A DNA stretch of 60,000 nucleotides from Symsagittifera roscoffensis (Eukaryota > Xenacoelomorpha > Acoela > Convolutidae), in assembly GCF_963678635.1 (NCBI RefSeq), contig NC_087062.1:46649758-46709757 (forward strand). The letters are read 5' to 3'. Shown here piece by piece: positions 1-10,755 of this stretch. Made by a program: the position numbers and the translations under genes. The notes below the pieces were generated by a model that saw nothing but the letters and a program-made list of their open reading frames with translations, was not told the origin of the DNA and ran no database searches. How positions within the stretch are numbered: position 1 is the first letter of the stretch; every line of letters starts with the position of its first letter.

Positions 1-300
1 GAGAGACGTGAGTTTTGATAGTTTTCGTTCCGGTCGAGCTTTGTTCGCTTTTGAACAGATTGGTTGCTATAGCAACCGTGTGATGACGTATCTTGCGTTC
101 TATCCAGTGTGTTCTTTTTTCAGAAGTTTCTACAAAATTTTTGTTCCCGTCAGCTGTGTTTCATTACTTATCCGACTGTTCAAACAGTCGAGTGCTCGAT
201 GAAATTCCTCAATTGACCTTACCTTAAATTTCTCATCCAATTTTGACTCAGGCCACTGTTACCCGTTTGGTTCTCTTGACAAACAATCTTCTTTTCCTAT
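1..300 (-). other. Degraded gypsy pol tail at the window edge
   Basis: No intact domain is visible. By position this should be the RNase H to integrase linker of the minus-strand element. The short plus-strand reading frame 8-202 matches no family and is treated as chance. Confidence 0.35.
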
Positions 301-640
301 ATCGCTACCCGGTATATATCACTACCCAATATACTTTAAATTGGTAAGGTAACAATCGGTCCACCCACCTAGTGAATCGAGATTGATACGTTTTTTAAAC
401 TGTTTTCCCCCAATGCTGATGTAAGAGCTTTATGATCTGTGGCTCTTATAAATTCTTTCCCTAAAAGAACGTGTTTAATTTGGTCTACTGACCTTACTAC
501 TTCAAGCAGTTCCAGTTCATTGGTCGAGTACTTTTTGTCTTGGGTGTTTAGATAACGTGAAGCGAACTAGTCATCGGATATTCTCTGTTCCAAAGTTGCC
601 CCTAGGCTACTGTGACTTGCATCGCATTTTACCCAGGTAT
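300..640 (-). pseudogene. Ty3/gypsy RNase H relic
   Basis: Reading the minus strand from about 640 down gives KCDASHSSLGATLEQ, then FASRYLN, KKYSTNELELLEVV and ATDHKAL (about 441-424). These are the conserved blocks of the retroelement RNase H domain, with its D, E and D catalytic positions. A stop interrupts the stretch before FASRYLN. Further down, TRWVDRLLPYQF marks the connection after RNase H. The integrase would lie beyond the left edge. Between this block and the RT, roughly 640-980 is the degraded RT thumb region, with recognisable WFMGSI-like remnants. Confidence 0.75.
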
Positions 641-979
641 CTTTTGTGGAATTATAATACTTAATGTGTGCGATCCTTGCTACTGGCTATTTATTTTGGT
701 CAAAGATAAGCGAGTGTTTGTCCCCCACTCGAATTTTTCACCGGCAATTGTGTATTTAACATTTTCTTTTTCTCATTTTCCTCTCCTAACAGTGGTCTGA
801 GTTTGTCGGTTGAACTCGCTACAATGGGAATAAAATTAGAGAGGTGATTGATACTACCCATGAATCATCTCAATTGTTTAAGCAACTTCGGGGGTTGAAG
901 GTTAAGTATTGCCTCTGTTTTTATGATTTTGGGGATTATTCCACTTTGTGTTTGTTAATCTCTCAACCAATTAACTTCT

Positions 980-2094
980 GTCTGAAAGAATTCACATTTT
1001 GAGAGCTTCAACGCTAGATTTCCATCATCTAGTTTCTTTAATACGTCGAGTACCAACTTTTCATGTTCTTTTTTTTTCATCATTTTTTGAAACGATCAAA
1101 ATATCGTTGAGAAAGCAAAATGTTATCTTTGCATGATATAAGGTCCGGTTCATTGCCTTTTAAAATTCAGCAGGTACGTCTGCTAACCCATAGAACCCTG
1201 TAAGGAACCTGTATGTTCCTGTTGCTTGGCCACCCACAATGTTGAAATTGCACTGCTTAGCTGTTTTTGCAGTTAGTTTGATTTGACTATATGCATATTT
1301 CAGATCAAGTACCGTAAAATACAATGTACCGGTTGTTTTTGCAGTGATAATTTCACTCACTACATCCAATAATTCATCTACATTTGGCTTTTGATTTTTG
1401 TTTTTATACAGCTGTCTGTTAATAGGTTTTGCATCTAATGCCAATTTAATGGAATCGTCTTTTTTACTGTAATTACTATTGGAGCAAAAAACAGTCGTCG
1501 CTTGTACATTTGTCTAGTTTCATTATATGAACTACCGATAATAATTTCGTTACTTCTGCTTGGAATTTGTCCTGAATGAATATGGATATGTATTCTTCTA
1601 CTTTTTTCTTTTATTGGGTATAACGGGTACTCGAATTTTGTGTTAACGACATGATTTTTTGACTTTCGCTGCCGGTCAGAAAGAGAACTAATTTTTTGGT
1701 AAAATTGTTGTTTCAAACCTGACTGCTCCCACAGTAGCACGTCAAACCTAGATCTTTTTGATGGTGCTGGTTTTTGAGATGTATGATTTCCCACCTTTCC
1801 TTGTAGGTCCAGACCCAAAAAGCATCTTGCTCGTCGTTCTGTGATTAACAAAGATGCGTTTTTGACTTCCCACGAATCTGCTGAACGAATATTGGCTTGT
1901 TTTGCTCCCAAAATGAAAATTGGGTGTTTGTAATGGTCTACAAACTGTGCTGACAGATTCAGCTTCTCGACTGAAATAAATTTTATTTCTGATGGTCCAT
2001 CTAATAGTTGTTTGGCTGTAGTCCAGTTCAGAAACGATACTGAACTCCCTGTGTCTATTGTCATATTTATGATTTGATTTTTTACTCCAATCAA
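980..2094 (-). pseudogene. Ty3/gypsy protease and reverse transcriptase relic
   Basis: This is the Pol part of the minus-strand element. The frame 2094-1435 opens with an aspartyl protease whose active-site motif IDTGSS lies near 2055-2044, followed by the flap-like segment LGLDLQG. It enters the RT domain at APIVITVKK. The next frame, 1444-1160, carries the RT signature LDLKYAYSQIKL and TGFYGLADVPAEF. An in-frame stop follows near 1160. The catalytic loop near 1103-1114 reads FLND where active copies have two aspartates, and a homopolymer near 1072-1080 shifts the frame again. It is certainly a gypsy-type pol and certainly inactive. Confidence 0.87.
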
Positions 2095-2226
2095 CGCTTT
2101 CAGTGCTTTTATGTGATGCGACTGTGGATTTCTGCGTAATTTTTTTCCATATATTCCGAGTAGCGGACCGAGGCTTGATTTTGATGGCCATGATCTCGAA
2201 CTCGGCGCATGAATTAAAGCTCTGAA

Positions 2227-3346
2227 TTAGAATACACTCTTCCCATGAACTTGAATTTTCTTCTGTAACCTCGTTGACTTGTTCCAAATGGCACATTTTA
2301 TCGAACTGATTTGGATGGCTACCGTTTTTGCATGTCTTTCCCATTGCCCTACAGTTTTTAAAATGTCCCTCGCCGAATGTTCTTCCACATCTAGTGCACT
2401 GTTTTTGCTTGGTCCAAATTTTGTATTCCTTTCCTCATTTGTTTTCTTCCTGAATTGGTCTCTATTCGGTCTTTTGTAGTTTTGGCCCTTGTTCCCACCT
2501 GACATTATAGGTTTTCGCTCAATTTTAATCAACGTTCCGGGAAATTGACCAATGTTTGTTTTCCCGTTACTGACTTTTGGAACGCTTGTGTCGTTTGTTT
2601 ACTTTGCTCAAAATTAATGGCTCGTTTGAGTACCTCGTCTGGCGTAAACGTTTGAAATGTTAGAGCATCGTGTAATGCGGTATTTTTCATTTTTGATATG
2701 AATAAGTCTCGGACTAGTTCTTGTTCCAGCACACCCAATTCAACCGTGGCTGCCTGTGCAGTTAGTGCCGCACGATTTGATTCTAACGTCTTTTCATTTT
2801 CTTGCGCCCTTGTGAGTAATCTATATCGCTCACATGTGATGTTCTTTGTTTTTCGAACGATATTTTTGCCAATCTCACCATCTCCCTGAGCTCAAGTTTT
2901 GATATTTCTATATGCGTGTTTTTTTTGAACCATTTTTTTGTACCCTCGGTACCCAATGCCAGAAATAATCGAGATGTGAGTCGTTTCTGTACTTCGTTAT
3001 AAAACACGTTGTGACCTACTTCAGGTCCGCGCTCCCTCTTTTCTTCATTTTCGAGAATAATTTCATCCCTTAAAAGTCTGTCTCTTGCTTCCCTGTCCAT
3101 TACTGCCTGTTCATCATCATTTGTTCCTGGAGTCTCTGGACGAGGAAGTGGTTCCTCAATAACTGCTTGCGGGTCTCCTAATAAGATCTCAGGATTCACA
3201 ATTTCATTGACTTTCACCGCTAACAAAAATTGGTCAAATCAAACTTTGAAATTCCTCTGAAGATCCGAACTTGCTGATGTCCAGAAAACAGGAATGCCCA
3301 TGTTCGTTCGGTTGTCCTGTGCCATGAATCCTGCTGGCTGCGCCAT
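2227..3346 (-). pseudogene. Ty3/gypsy gag relic
   Basis: This is a decayed Gag structural-protein gene of an LTR retrotransposon. The start ATG at 3346-3344 lies directly on the primer-binding-like sequence TGGCGCAGCCAGCAGGAT, and the product begins MAQPAG, matching the MAQSAG start of the younger element at 12.7 kb. The reading frame is broken by an early stop before 3226. It then runs 3226-2783 (capsid-like, with a LFLALGTEG motif), shifts frame near 2830, continues 2738-2529 (ELVRDLFISKMKN, typical of gypsy Gag) and shifts again to a zinc-knuckle segment around 2430-2280. One knuckle cysteine is replaced by glycine (CKNGSHPNQFDKMC). The multiple lesions show an old, inactive copy. Confidence 0.85.
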
Positions 3347-3586
3347 GTGGTAAGGGATAGAATACTGCTGAAAACAATGTAGGTTTCAAGATTTAAATTT
3401 AGTCTCTGAAACTGTTTTTTTTTATTTTCTCTAAAAGGCTCTTAGGTCAGATCGAATTCCGTCAGTATCAGCCGTACAGAGATCTGCCTCTCAGCTAATT
3501 CGACTCAGTGATCAACACTGAACGACCTTGGTATAATAACAATATTTGATTACAGATAGCAATACGAATCTCACAGTTAGTGTACA
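3345..3586 (-). repeat. Candidate 5' LTR of the minus-strand gypsy element
   Basis: Immediately upstream of the primer-binding-like site on the minus strand, the sequence ends in ACCACA. About 240 bp further out is TGTACACTAACTG, so this stretch has the TG...CA form of an LTR. The size is close to the 216-bp LTR of the second gypsy element. The partner LTR lies outside the window, so the outer boundary cannot be proved. Confidence 0.4.
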
Positions 3587-4342
3587 GCAAGGTTAACATA
3601 TAATTTTTGCGCATGCAGTATGTGCTGTACCACAGCCACCTCTTTGGAGCTATTTCGCTTCGCATAGCTTAATTTTGTATCTCAAATATGTTTAATTAAG
3701 AAAAAGACCCCGAAAAAAAGGCATCACAAATAAATATCATTTATATGGCAAGGCTTACCAAACACAAAACCAGGTGACTTCCGAAATGGCAAAAAAAAAT
3801 AAAAAGGACCAACGGTTGCTTCCAATCATGGTAATGACCGTGAAACACTTTCAAAAATTTTTTTTCTACAGAACTTTTATGTTGAAAAATTTCCGCCAGT
3901 CTTGGGGTGGTAAAACAAAATCGAAATTCAGTCACAGTTTGATCGTTTAATGACAAGAACTAGTCCTAGTTACAATTTTCAGTTGATGCTTAAATAATCA
4001 ATATACAAACTTGCCAGATCTATTGCGGTTATGCCCTAGTTCTGTAGATATTTCTGTAACTCTATTTTCAATTCTAGGTTTTCTTGAGATCCTTTCTTGA
4101 TACAAATGATGCAAACCATTCAGACATTTAGTCGTCCTTGGGTACATATAAATCGTTAGGTCAGATTGAACCCAAATTCTTTTAGCAAAACTTTTATGTC
4201 AACAAAGACATTTTGAGGTTTTTGTTTATGAAACCGAATTCGAGGGATCAATTGAGCAATTTCCACATTCCCGCGAGGGGGGAGGAAACTCAATAGGTAA
4301 TTGAGATATATTTACCACTTGAAAACAGTTTAAATGGCGGCC
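3587..4342. other. AT-rich non-coding stretch
   Basis: No credible coding region, RNA gene or repeat boundary was found. The minus-strand reading frame 3741-3956 has no recognisable motif. Confidence 0.5.
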
Positions 4343-4507
4343 GAGAAAATTAGACGACAAGCAAATTAGACGACCGTAAAGAAACGGAATTTACGGACAA
4401 CCAGTATTTACTCAGCCAAAATTAATTTAAGTCTGTAAACAAAATTCACGCAATTTGCAGGCAAGCTATTGTCTAGTTTCCGTTATTTTCTGATCGTCTA
4501 GTTTCTC
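4343..4507. repeat. Small foldback (MITE-like) element
   Basis: The left arm begins GAGAAAATTAGACGAC, and the right arm ends with its near inverse GATCGTCTAGTTTCTC. The arms are about 40 bp and imperfect, around a short AT-rich loop. Inside the left arm the motif AAATTAGACGA occurs twice. I found no clear target-site duplication. Confidence 0.5.
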
Positions 4508-5091
4508 AACGCCTTTTTTCTTACACCCAGTTAAAATGGTATGAAGCCATGAGCGAGATTCTCCAATGAAAGTGGAACTCCAAATTTTTCAATATCAATT
4601 CACAAAAAAATGTTCACAATGAAAAAAAAATCATAAAAACTGATGCATACAAAGCAGAAATTTTTCGGTCTCAAACAAAGAAAAAAACGCTATTGCGTAC
4701 ATCAATAAGGTGCTGAAGAGTTTTACAAATGCAGCTACAAAAGAGGAGCATCAACTCTTTCCTAGAGGCAATGTTTGCCCAAAGGAAAATTCAATTTATT
4801 TTCGATTTTGTTCTTTGTCAAACTTTTTTCTCGACACTCATAAAATAAACTTCAATCGGTCAATTGATTGCATTCCTTGAACAAATCAACCATCTGCTAG
4901 AGTTTGATAACGTGTTCAGTAGCGTTGTATCATTTTTGCACAAGGAAAATAGCTCAATTAGTCATTACGATTCGGGGGAGATTGCTCAATTGATACAATT
5001 CTAGGTATTTTTGGTTATTTTAGACTAATTTTGTAATAGTTTATAATAGCACAAAAAGATTGCTCAAATCGACTTTTAAGTTTGTAAATTA

Positions 5092-5247
5092 GTTTTGACC
5101 AAAATGGATATCATAGTACAGAAATTTTATGAAAATTGTACGACAAGCATTTCTCCCATGCATTCAAAGTATGGAACTGCTTGATAAGCAGTTTTATTAT
5201 GTGAAATTGTATGACAAGCATTTTTTGCGTATGCAGGTCAAAACGGG
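5092..5247. repeat. Palindromic MITE, GTATGACAA family, copy 1
   Basis: It is bounded by GTTTTGACC on the left and GGTCAAAAC on the right. It contains the repeated motif GAAATTGTATGACAAGCA also seen in the larger copies near 32 and 33 kb. It is a short non-coding inverted-repeat element. Confidence 0.5.
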
Positions 5248-5957
5248 AGTTATGTTTTGCAGCTCTTCACACCTTGGAAAAATACGCAACAAATTTTAAG
5301 AAAAAAAAGTTTAGGTTTTGATTAATCTTATTAATATGGTTGGAACTTTCTGTGCTACTCGCATTTAAGAAAAGTGAAAACAAATCGATTATAACGGATT
5401 TTCGTGGTCTAAAATGTTGGTAAATATAATCGTTTCCCAAGTTACGCTCGGACAACAAAATTGGACTAAAAACGGATTTAAATCCATTTTTTCTCGCAAT
5501 AACAAAATGCATTATAATTCATTTTGTATCCATTATTATGGATTTTGTTTCGCGCGTCGTGTAGAATTTTGCAAAATTTTTAGCATTTCTTAAGTGAGTG
5601 ATGCGGAAACTTTGCAAAGCGAGTGTACGGCCTAGCCTAATCCATTTCAAAACCTAAGCTCAAATTGCAAAAATATTCTGTTAAGCTCTGAACCCCTCGC
5701 CACCTGAACTCCCCCCCCCCTCACCTGAAACCCCCCCAGGGCCTGAAAAGCAGGTTTATGCATGTCTCAGGTCTTCCCCCACCATATTTGTGGCGGTTGT
5801 TGTAAATGGGCAAAGACTAGGGGGGGGGGGGTAATGCTGAGTAACATAAAAGAGTTTTAAGAATATCAAAGCTAGGTAGAAAAATAAATAAATTGAACAA
5901 CAAGTAATCAACGTAACCAACTTCAGTTTAAAACATAGAAAAGACTTCATGTGCGTT
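5248..5957. other. Non-coding stretch with homopolymer tracts
   Basis: It holds a relative of the 5958-6150 hairpin family (AAATCGATTATAACGGA near 5385, and several cognate AT motifs to 5545). It also has C runs near 5710 and 5733 and a 13-base G run near 5820. Short reading frames here look like chance. Confidence 0.45.
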
Positions 5958-6150
5958 GAAAATCGATTATAATTTAGTTTCATTGTCAGTGTCCACAAAA
6001 GTGAAAATAAATCGATTATAATGGATGCAAAAATGATTTTGTTGCCTCGAAAAATAGTAATATGATAATCCATTTTTAATTGATTATAATCGATTTGCTT
6101 TCACTTTTGTGGACACTGAAAAGGAAACTCAATTATAATCGATTTTTATT
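5958..6150. repeat. Foldback element with long inverted arms
   Basis: The left arm (about 5958-6035) contains AATCGATTATAAT, GTGTCCACAAAAGTGAAA and a second AATCGATTATAAT. The right arm (about 6068-6147) carries the same blocks in inverted order (TTTCACTTTTGTGGACAC, ATTATAATCGATT). The transcript would fold into a stem of more than 60 bp. It is probably a MITE or a transposon end-pair, without coding capacity. Confidence 0.65.
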
Positions 6151-6292
6151 TATGGAACTCCAATGCGGGTAGTTACACATCAACCCACATATCTTGCTTC
6201 AAGTTTTCTTTGGTTGCGTCTACAGTGTCGAGTCTTCAATTCAAGCGATTCTGCAATGTAATGGTTCAGTAGTTATAATTTTTGGTTTGCAG

Positions 6293-6334
6293 ATGTGGCC
6301 TGTTGCTGAATTCCGATTTACTGACATACCACAT
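6293..6334 (+). CDS. Candidate first exon of an unrecognised gene
   Basis: A T-rich tract ending TTTGCAG is followed by an ATG and 14 codons (MWPVAEFRFTDIPH) up to a donor-like GTAAAT. The phase fits the exon candidate at 7031-7114. The product is unknown. The exon is very short, so this is a splice-pattern inference and not a domain-based call. Confidence 0.25.
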
Positions 6335-6408
6335 GTAAATATATTGTCTATATATAAATAGTCACTTTCTGAATACTTTTTTTGGTTACGTGCTTTTTGC
6401 AAGCGGTT

Positions 6409-6750
6409 CAGGCGCTTTAGCAGGTGGTATGGCGCACTTTTTCAAGCTTTTGGACAAACTTTGCCTATTTCTTTTTCCCCTAAAAAATTAGAGTATAAGC
6501 CTTTATGATGATGATGATGATGATGAGTGGTTTCTGCGATTCGCAGAGGATCAATGAAAGGCTTTTTCTAGCCTGTCTAAGCATAGTCCGTTTCTCTTAT
6601 TTCCCCACACTCCAGACTGAGTTATTTTGTTGAAGGAAGCTCTTTTTTGTGCACTACTTTTAGGGTGCACCGGCACAAGAAAAAAGCAAAATTTGTCCAA
6701 AAGCTTGGAAAAAGTGCGCCAAACCGCCATACCACCTGCTAAAGCGCCTG
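6409..6750. repeat. Inverted-repeat element with (ATG)n in the loop
   Basis: Left arm 6409-6464 starts CAGGCGCTTTAGCAGGTGG. Right arm 6686-6750 is its inverse, ending CCACCTGCTAAAGCGCCTG. The right arm has an extra 8 bases (AAACCGCC). The 220-bp loop contains an ATG trinucleotide run at about 6505-6525. The arms are highly similar, suggesting a fairly recent foldback or MITE. Confidence 0.7.
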
Positions 6751-6754
6751 AAGA

Positions 6755-6874
6755 TGGTCGGCCAGAAACGGGTGTCAAACTATAACGTCAAAGGAGGGAC
6801 CCTTTTGGCGGTCAGAAGGTTAAATCCCTCAGACTGGGCTTCGACACCCCCTCCCTGCCTAAATCCGCTAATTC
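6755..6874 (+). repeat. Fragment of the hAT-type MITE family
   Basis: The stretch with GGAGGGACCCTTTTGGCGG and the ending CCTAAATCCGC matches the right half of the MITE copies at 8907, 9570 and 10253. It abuts the inverted-repeat element to its left. The terminal CCCCTG is lost. Confidence 0.5.
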
Positions 6875-7030
6875 AGAAGTTGTTTGCAGTTTGGTCATTT
6901 TGTCATTTAAAAGATTATACGGCTTCAATCATGATAAAACTTCTTCAAGAAGCTTTTGCCCAAAGATCACTCAACGATCGATCCTCCGTAGTTATTGATC
7001 ACAAATAACGGTCAGCTGATATTGTTTTAG

Positions 7031-7114
7031 GATGACGAGGATTGCGACATCTTCATTGATCTAGACGATGTGGCTGAGTATGAGACTGATGAACAGAAAC
7101 GCAACTTCATCAAG
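7031..7114 (+). CDS. Candidate internal exon, acidic peptide
   Basis: The acceptor TTGTTTTAG precedes 28 open codons giving the acidic sequence DDEDCDIFIDLDDVAEYE and then TDEQKRNFIK, followed by GTCACA, a weak donor. It is more GC-rich and less repetitive than its surroundings, which is why I call it an exon. The in-phase join to 11673 would give NFIK-IFITELLEK. I do not recognise the protein. Confidence 0.35.
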
Positions 7115-8906
7115 GTCACAATAACTTTAGCTTGTAGATCAGTAGTTTATGTCATCGCGCCAACAATTTTTAAATTTGCACGCTATTTATTTTAGTTAAC
7201 CAGCCAGAGGCCTAACCCGAAGGTTAATTATTTAAGGTTAATTAAGCTATGACTATCTTACAAGCGTTCACTTTGTAAATAGCAGTGCACGTGCGATTAA
7301 AACCCGCAATCATCTGATTGCTGGGCACCATCACTACCGATGCGCCACAACGCCACAGTTTGACCAATAGCTTACTGCTTTTTTCTGAGTTTATCAGTCA
7401 GCCTTAACTAACCATTCTAAACTAAAAACTCTTATGTCAAATTGTTGACGCCGAACTTCAAAAAAAATTTGATTCGTTTTCGATAAAGTTTTTGTTAATT
7501 ATAATGTTTCTAAAGATTGCCAATTATATTATCTTAAAAGTATCTGGAAAATTTTTTTGAGTCTGGAAGAAAACTTGGCATCAAAAAATAGGCGCGTCAC
7601 TGACGAAGACGATAAAAATACCGCCTTCATCAGTGAATTGACTAAAATAAGCCACTGATTTGACTGAATTGCCCACTGAATTGGCTAAAATAGGTTTACT
7701 CATTTTACTCTTGTAAAGTAACCCTAACTTGATATAAGATTTATTAGTAACTCATTCTAATTGTAACCGGAGTTGAATCCTAAAGATAACAACAGTGTGA
7801 ATGGCAACTTTTGTATGGACTCTATAAAGGATTCTTGAAGTCGTCAAGGTTCAATAAAATAGCAAGTTTTATTTCTTACAGAATCATGCAAAAAGTTGTT
7901 CAGGCAAAAAATTTTAATTCTCGATTAAAAGGCATTTGCGCTTGCAAGAGTAAATACTTGACATCAACTGATTATACAAACGGTTTTCTGATAGTTGTAG
8001 CCAAATACTTATTGATTTCAACGAGCAAAGGAATTAATTTTTTTCTTTACGTTTTTGTCGTTTTATCTGCAATAGAGGTATAGAGTTGAAATTTCAACAC
8101 ATGCTAGATGAAACTATTTAAAAGGATTTAGATTGGTCAAAAAATGAGAAATCTAACTTTGAGGGCATAAAATAGCCAGTATATCGTAGAATGTTTCAGA
8201 GGTGTTCTTGATGTGGAATTGCCTCGCAAACAACATAAAAAAATCTAAATAAATGTGCTCAAATTGGTTCTTTGGGAGACTGATGAACTTGCATTACTCT
8301 TTATACCGCGGAAAATTGACAAAGAGATTAATTGAAAAAGTGACTTAGTGCGGCGTCAAAAACGATCGTAACTGATTTTCCACGGATATGGGCGCTAGTT
8401 CACAAAAAATTTTCCAAGTTTTAGAGATAACATAAGTGCTATGAGAATCCTGTGCATAGATCGAAGCAGTCAGTTTTCGAAAATAGTTACTGGAGTAGCT
8501 TTTTCTTGGCTCATTTCAATCATCTGCGTGAAATTGCTTATAAATATTCACCCCTTTTTTTATCCCAGAATTATTCACTTTTTCTTCAATTCAGTATGTC
8601 ATTCTTCCTATGTACCAAGAGTAAGCCAAGTTCATTAGTCTCCCAAAGAATGAGTTTAACCTCAGGGACTCAGATTTCTTAAGTTGTTTGCTAGGATGTT
8701 TCCGCATCAAGAGCAGTACTGAAGCATTCTAGGATATACTGGCTATTTTAGGCCTTCAAAGCAAGATTTCTGAACTTTTGGCCAGGCTGTGTTTTTAAAT
8801 AGATTCTTTAGCATGGCATTAAATTCATTTGATAACAGCTTGGCATCAATTTCTTTTGCCGAAAAAACACCAGGAACGTATTTCGTATTTTTTTATCTCC
8901 ACAAAC
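7115..8906. other. Possible long intron, mostly featureless
   Basis: Apart from the SINE-like relic at 7290-7360, I see no gene. The reading frame 7811-8083 (90 codons) and those at 8441-8682 lack motifs and sit in AT-rich sequence. If the flanking exons are real, this is intronic. Confidence 0.4.
7290..7360 (-). repeat. tRNA-derived SINE relic (A and B box-like)
   Basis: On the minus strand, TGGCGCATCGG (7347-7337) resembles a pol III A box. GGTTTTAATCG (7304-7294), about 33 bases downstream, resembles a B box with two to three mismatches. The order and spacing fit a tRNA-like head. There is no foldable intact tRNA, so I call it a degraded SINE head or tRNA pseudogene. Confidence 0.35.
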
Positions 8907-9247
8907 CAGTTGCGGATCCAGGATTTTCTTTGGGGTAGCTTTTTCAAAAAATTTCAAAATTTTTGTCGACCTTTTTTTAGGTTTCCTGAATTCTCCAAGA
9001 ACACTATAAAGACCTTTTTTGACACCTATTGTCGTTTTTGAGCATTTGTTTGGAAAATTTTGACCAAAACTTGCGTTTTTTTTTTGGAAGACCCTACCCT
9101 TTAAAATTAGTATATATTGGCGCCAAAATCACCTTCAGAAAAAAATTCGGTTTGGTTAGCAAAAAAGGATGTCATAAAACAATAACAAATGGGAGACCCT
9201 TTGGTTGGTAAGGGGGTCGAAGCCCGCCTTCCCTAAATCCAACCCTG
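8907..9247 (+). repeat. hAT-type MITE, copy 1
   Basis: It starts CAGTTGCGGATCCAGGATTT and ends CTAAATCCAACCCTG, degenerate versions of the terminal inverted repeat CAGGGGCGGAT/ATCCGCCCCTG. The flanks CCACAAAC and CCCCAAAC match at 7 of 8 bases, fitting an 8-bp target duplication. It has no coding capacity. Confidence 0.65.
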
Positions 9248-9569
9248 CCCCAAACGCTCTCATTTTATCACGTAAACGAACAACGTGCATAAAAGGAAGT
9301 TAGGTTGGTAGAAACTTGGCAGCATGGTTATGTAGATTGATGATAGTGTTTTATTGTTATCGTTTTTCTTTTACGGTTGGAAAGCTATGTTTGCACATAC
9401 TGTTAGATATTTCCATGCACCAAAACACGAACAGCCAAAGATGTGAGAGCTTTTTGTGATCATTTCCGCTCCATCAGCGGGTTATTCTAATCACGCTTCC
9501 ACCTAAAAAGTTTTTGTGGTTCGCATCATATACATATCGATGTATTTTAATTGTGCCATAAAAACTTTT
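9248..9569. other. Spacer between MITE copies
   Basis: Non-coding AT-rich sequence. Nothing specific recognised. Confidence 0.4.
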
Positions 9570-9922
9570 CCCGGAGGCGAACGATCTTTTTTTTTAGGTC
9601 AACCGAATTGATTTTCCGAGCACTCTCAGTAAACTATATAGACCCTCTTTTGACAAAAAAAATTTGTCCAGGCAAATTTTAAAAAAAAACGGTCAAAAAT
9701 GTCGTTTTGGGCACTTTTAGGAAAATTTTGACTACAAAATCGCGTTTTATCGGCGCGCGCTCCCCTTCAAAATTAGTATACACTGGCGCCAAAGGCGCCT
9801 TTAGAAAAATTTTAGGCCAAAAATGGATGTCATAAAATATACCAAAGGGGGGACCTTTTGATTGGTGAGGTGGTCGGATCGTTGAGAAGGGGGCGCCCTC
9901 CACCTCCCTAAATCCGCCCCTG
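9570..9922 (+). repeat. hAT-type MITE, copy 2
   Basis: The right end is intact (CTAAATCCGCCCCTG at 9908-9922). The left end is degraded (CCGGAGGCGAACGAT). The interior shares AAAAATGGATGTCATAAA and GGGGGGACCTTTTGATTGG with copies 1 and 3. No target duplication could be matched. Confidence 0.55.
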
Positions 9923-10206
9923 GACACAACACAAAAAAGCGCATAGAGCTAGCATAAAAAGCCACTGAATTAAAAACTGAATAAGCATTGTAAAAAAGTT
10001 ATTCAGCATTAACGAAGCATACAATACTTGGGTACTGCAACGCTGAGCTAAAAAAATTTGTCATTAACACCATCATTTTGAAACACACCAAGCACAAACG
10101 CATCAAAGTACACGTTTGCCCCTCTAACACTATTTTATTAGGCGATTTTACATAAGCCGAAAAACCCTTGCCTTTTATAATAGTCAAAATCCGTTTTTAA
10201 TCAATC

Positions 10207-10567
10207 ATAATCAATGATATATGATTTTATATAGAAACCGACAATGAAAATCCAGGGGCGGATCTAGGATTTTCTCAAGGGGCGGGCGTATTTAAAAAAT
10301 TTTTTTTTGGGTGAACCAAATTGATTTTCTGCGCTCTCCCAAAGCACTAAAAAGGCACTGTTTTGGCGCGCAGGAAAATTTTGAAAATTATTACCAAAAA
10401 GTTGCGTTTTTCGGCGCGCGCTTCCCCATCAAAACTAGTAAAAGGTCCGTCAGCCAAAAATGGATATCTGAAAATAGTACAAAGGGGGACTTTTTGGGTC
10501 GGCAGGGGATCGAATCCCTGAGGGGGATCTAAATCCGCCCCTGTGAAAATCCAATATCATTGATTAT
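10207..10567. repeat. Older foldback split by a MITE
   Basis: ATAATCAATGATAT (10207-10220) and its exact inverse ATATCATTGATTAT (10554-10567) flank the MITE at 10253-10543. Removing the MITE brings the arms within about 40 bases, so the MITE seems to have jumped into the loop of an older palindromic element. Confidence 0.5.
10253..10543 (+). mobile_element. hAT-type MITE, copy 3, with 8-bp target duplication
   Basis: This 291-bp element starts CAGGGGCGGATCTAGG and ends CTAAATCCGCCCCTG. It is flanked by a perfect TGAAAATC on both sides (10245-10252 and 10544-10551). CAGGGG termini plus an 8-bp duplication are the hallmarks of hAT-superfamily transposition. It has no transposase of its own. 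It is the best-preserved copy of the local cluster. Confidence 0.85.
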
Positions 10568-10755
10568 TATCCATGAAACTCAGTTTGAGAGATAAAGCTA
10601 TCAAAGTTATCCTAGTCGATGCCAGAAGCAACCAACGCTCAAGCGATTCAAAACTGCGGTGTTGTTTTTATCTAGCGACGCCATAAAATAACTCTCTAAC
10701 TTGATAAAGAACTATCGGAAAGTTACTCTGATTGTAAATAGAATTGAATCCTTAC

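Noticed and set aside
6754-7008. 84-codon plus-strand frame
   Set aside because: Its first half is a MITE fragment; no independent coding evidence.
7290-7360. Functional tRNA gene on the minus strand
   Set aside because: A and B box-like words exist, but I could not form acceptor and T stems; kept only as a SINE-like relic.
7811-8083. 90-codon plus-strand frame
   Set aside because: No domain, no splice context, AT-driven composition.
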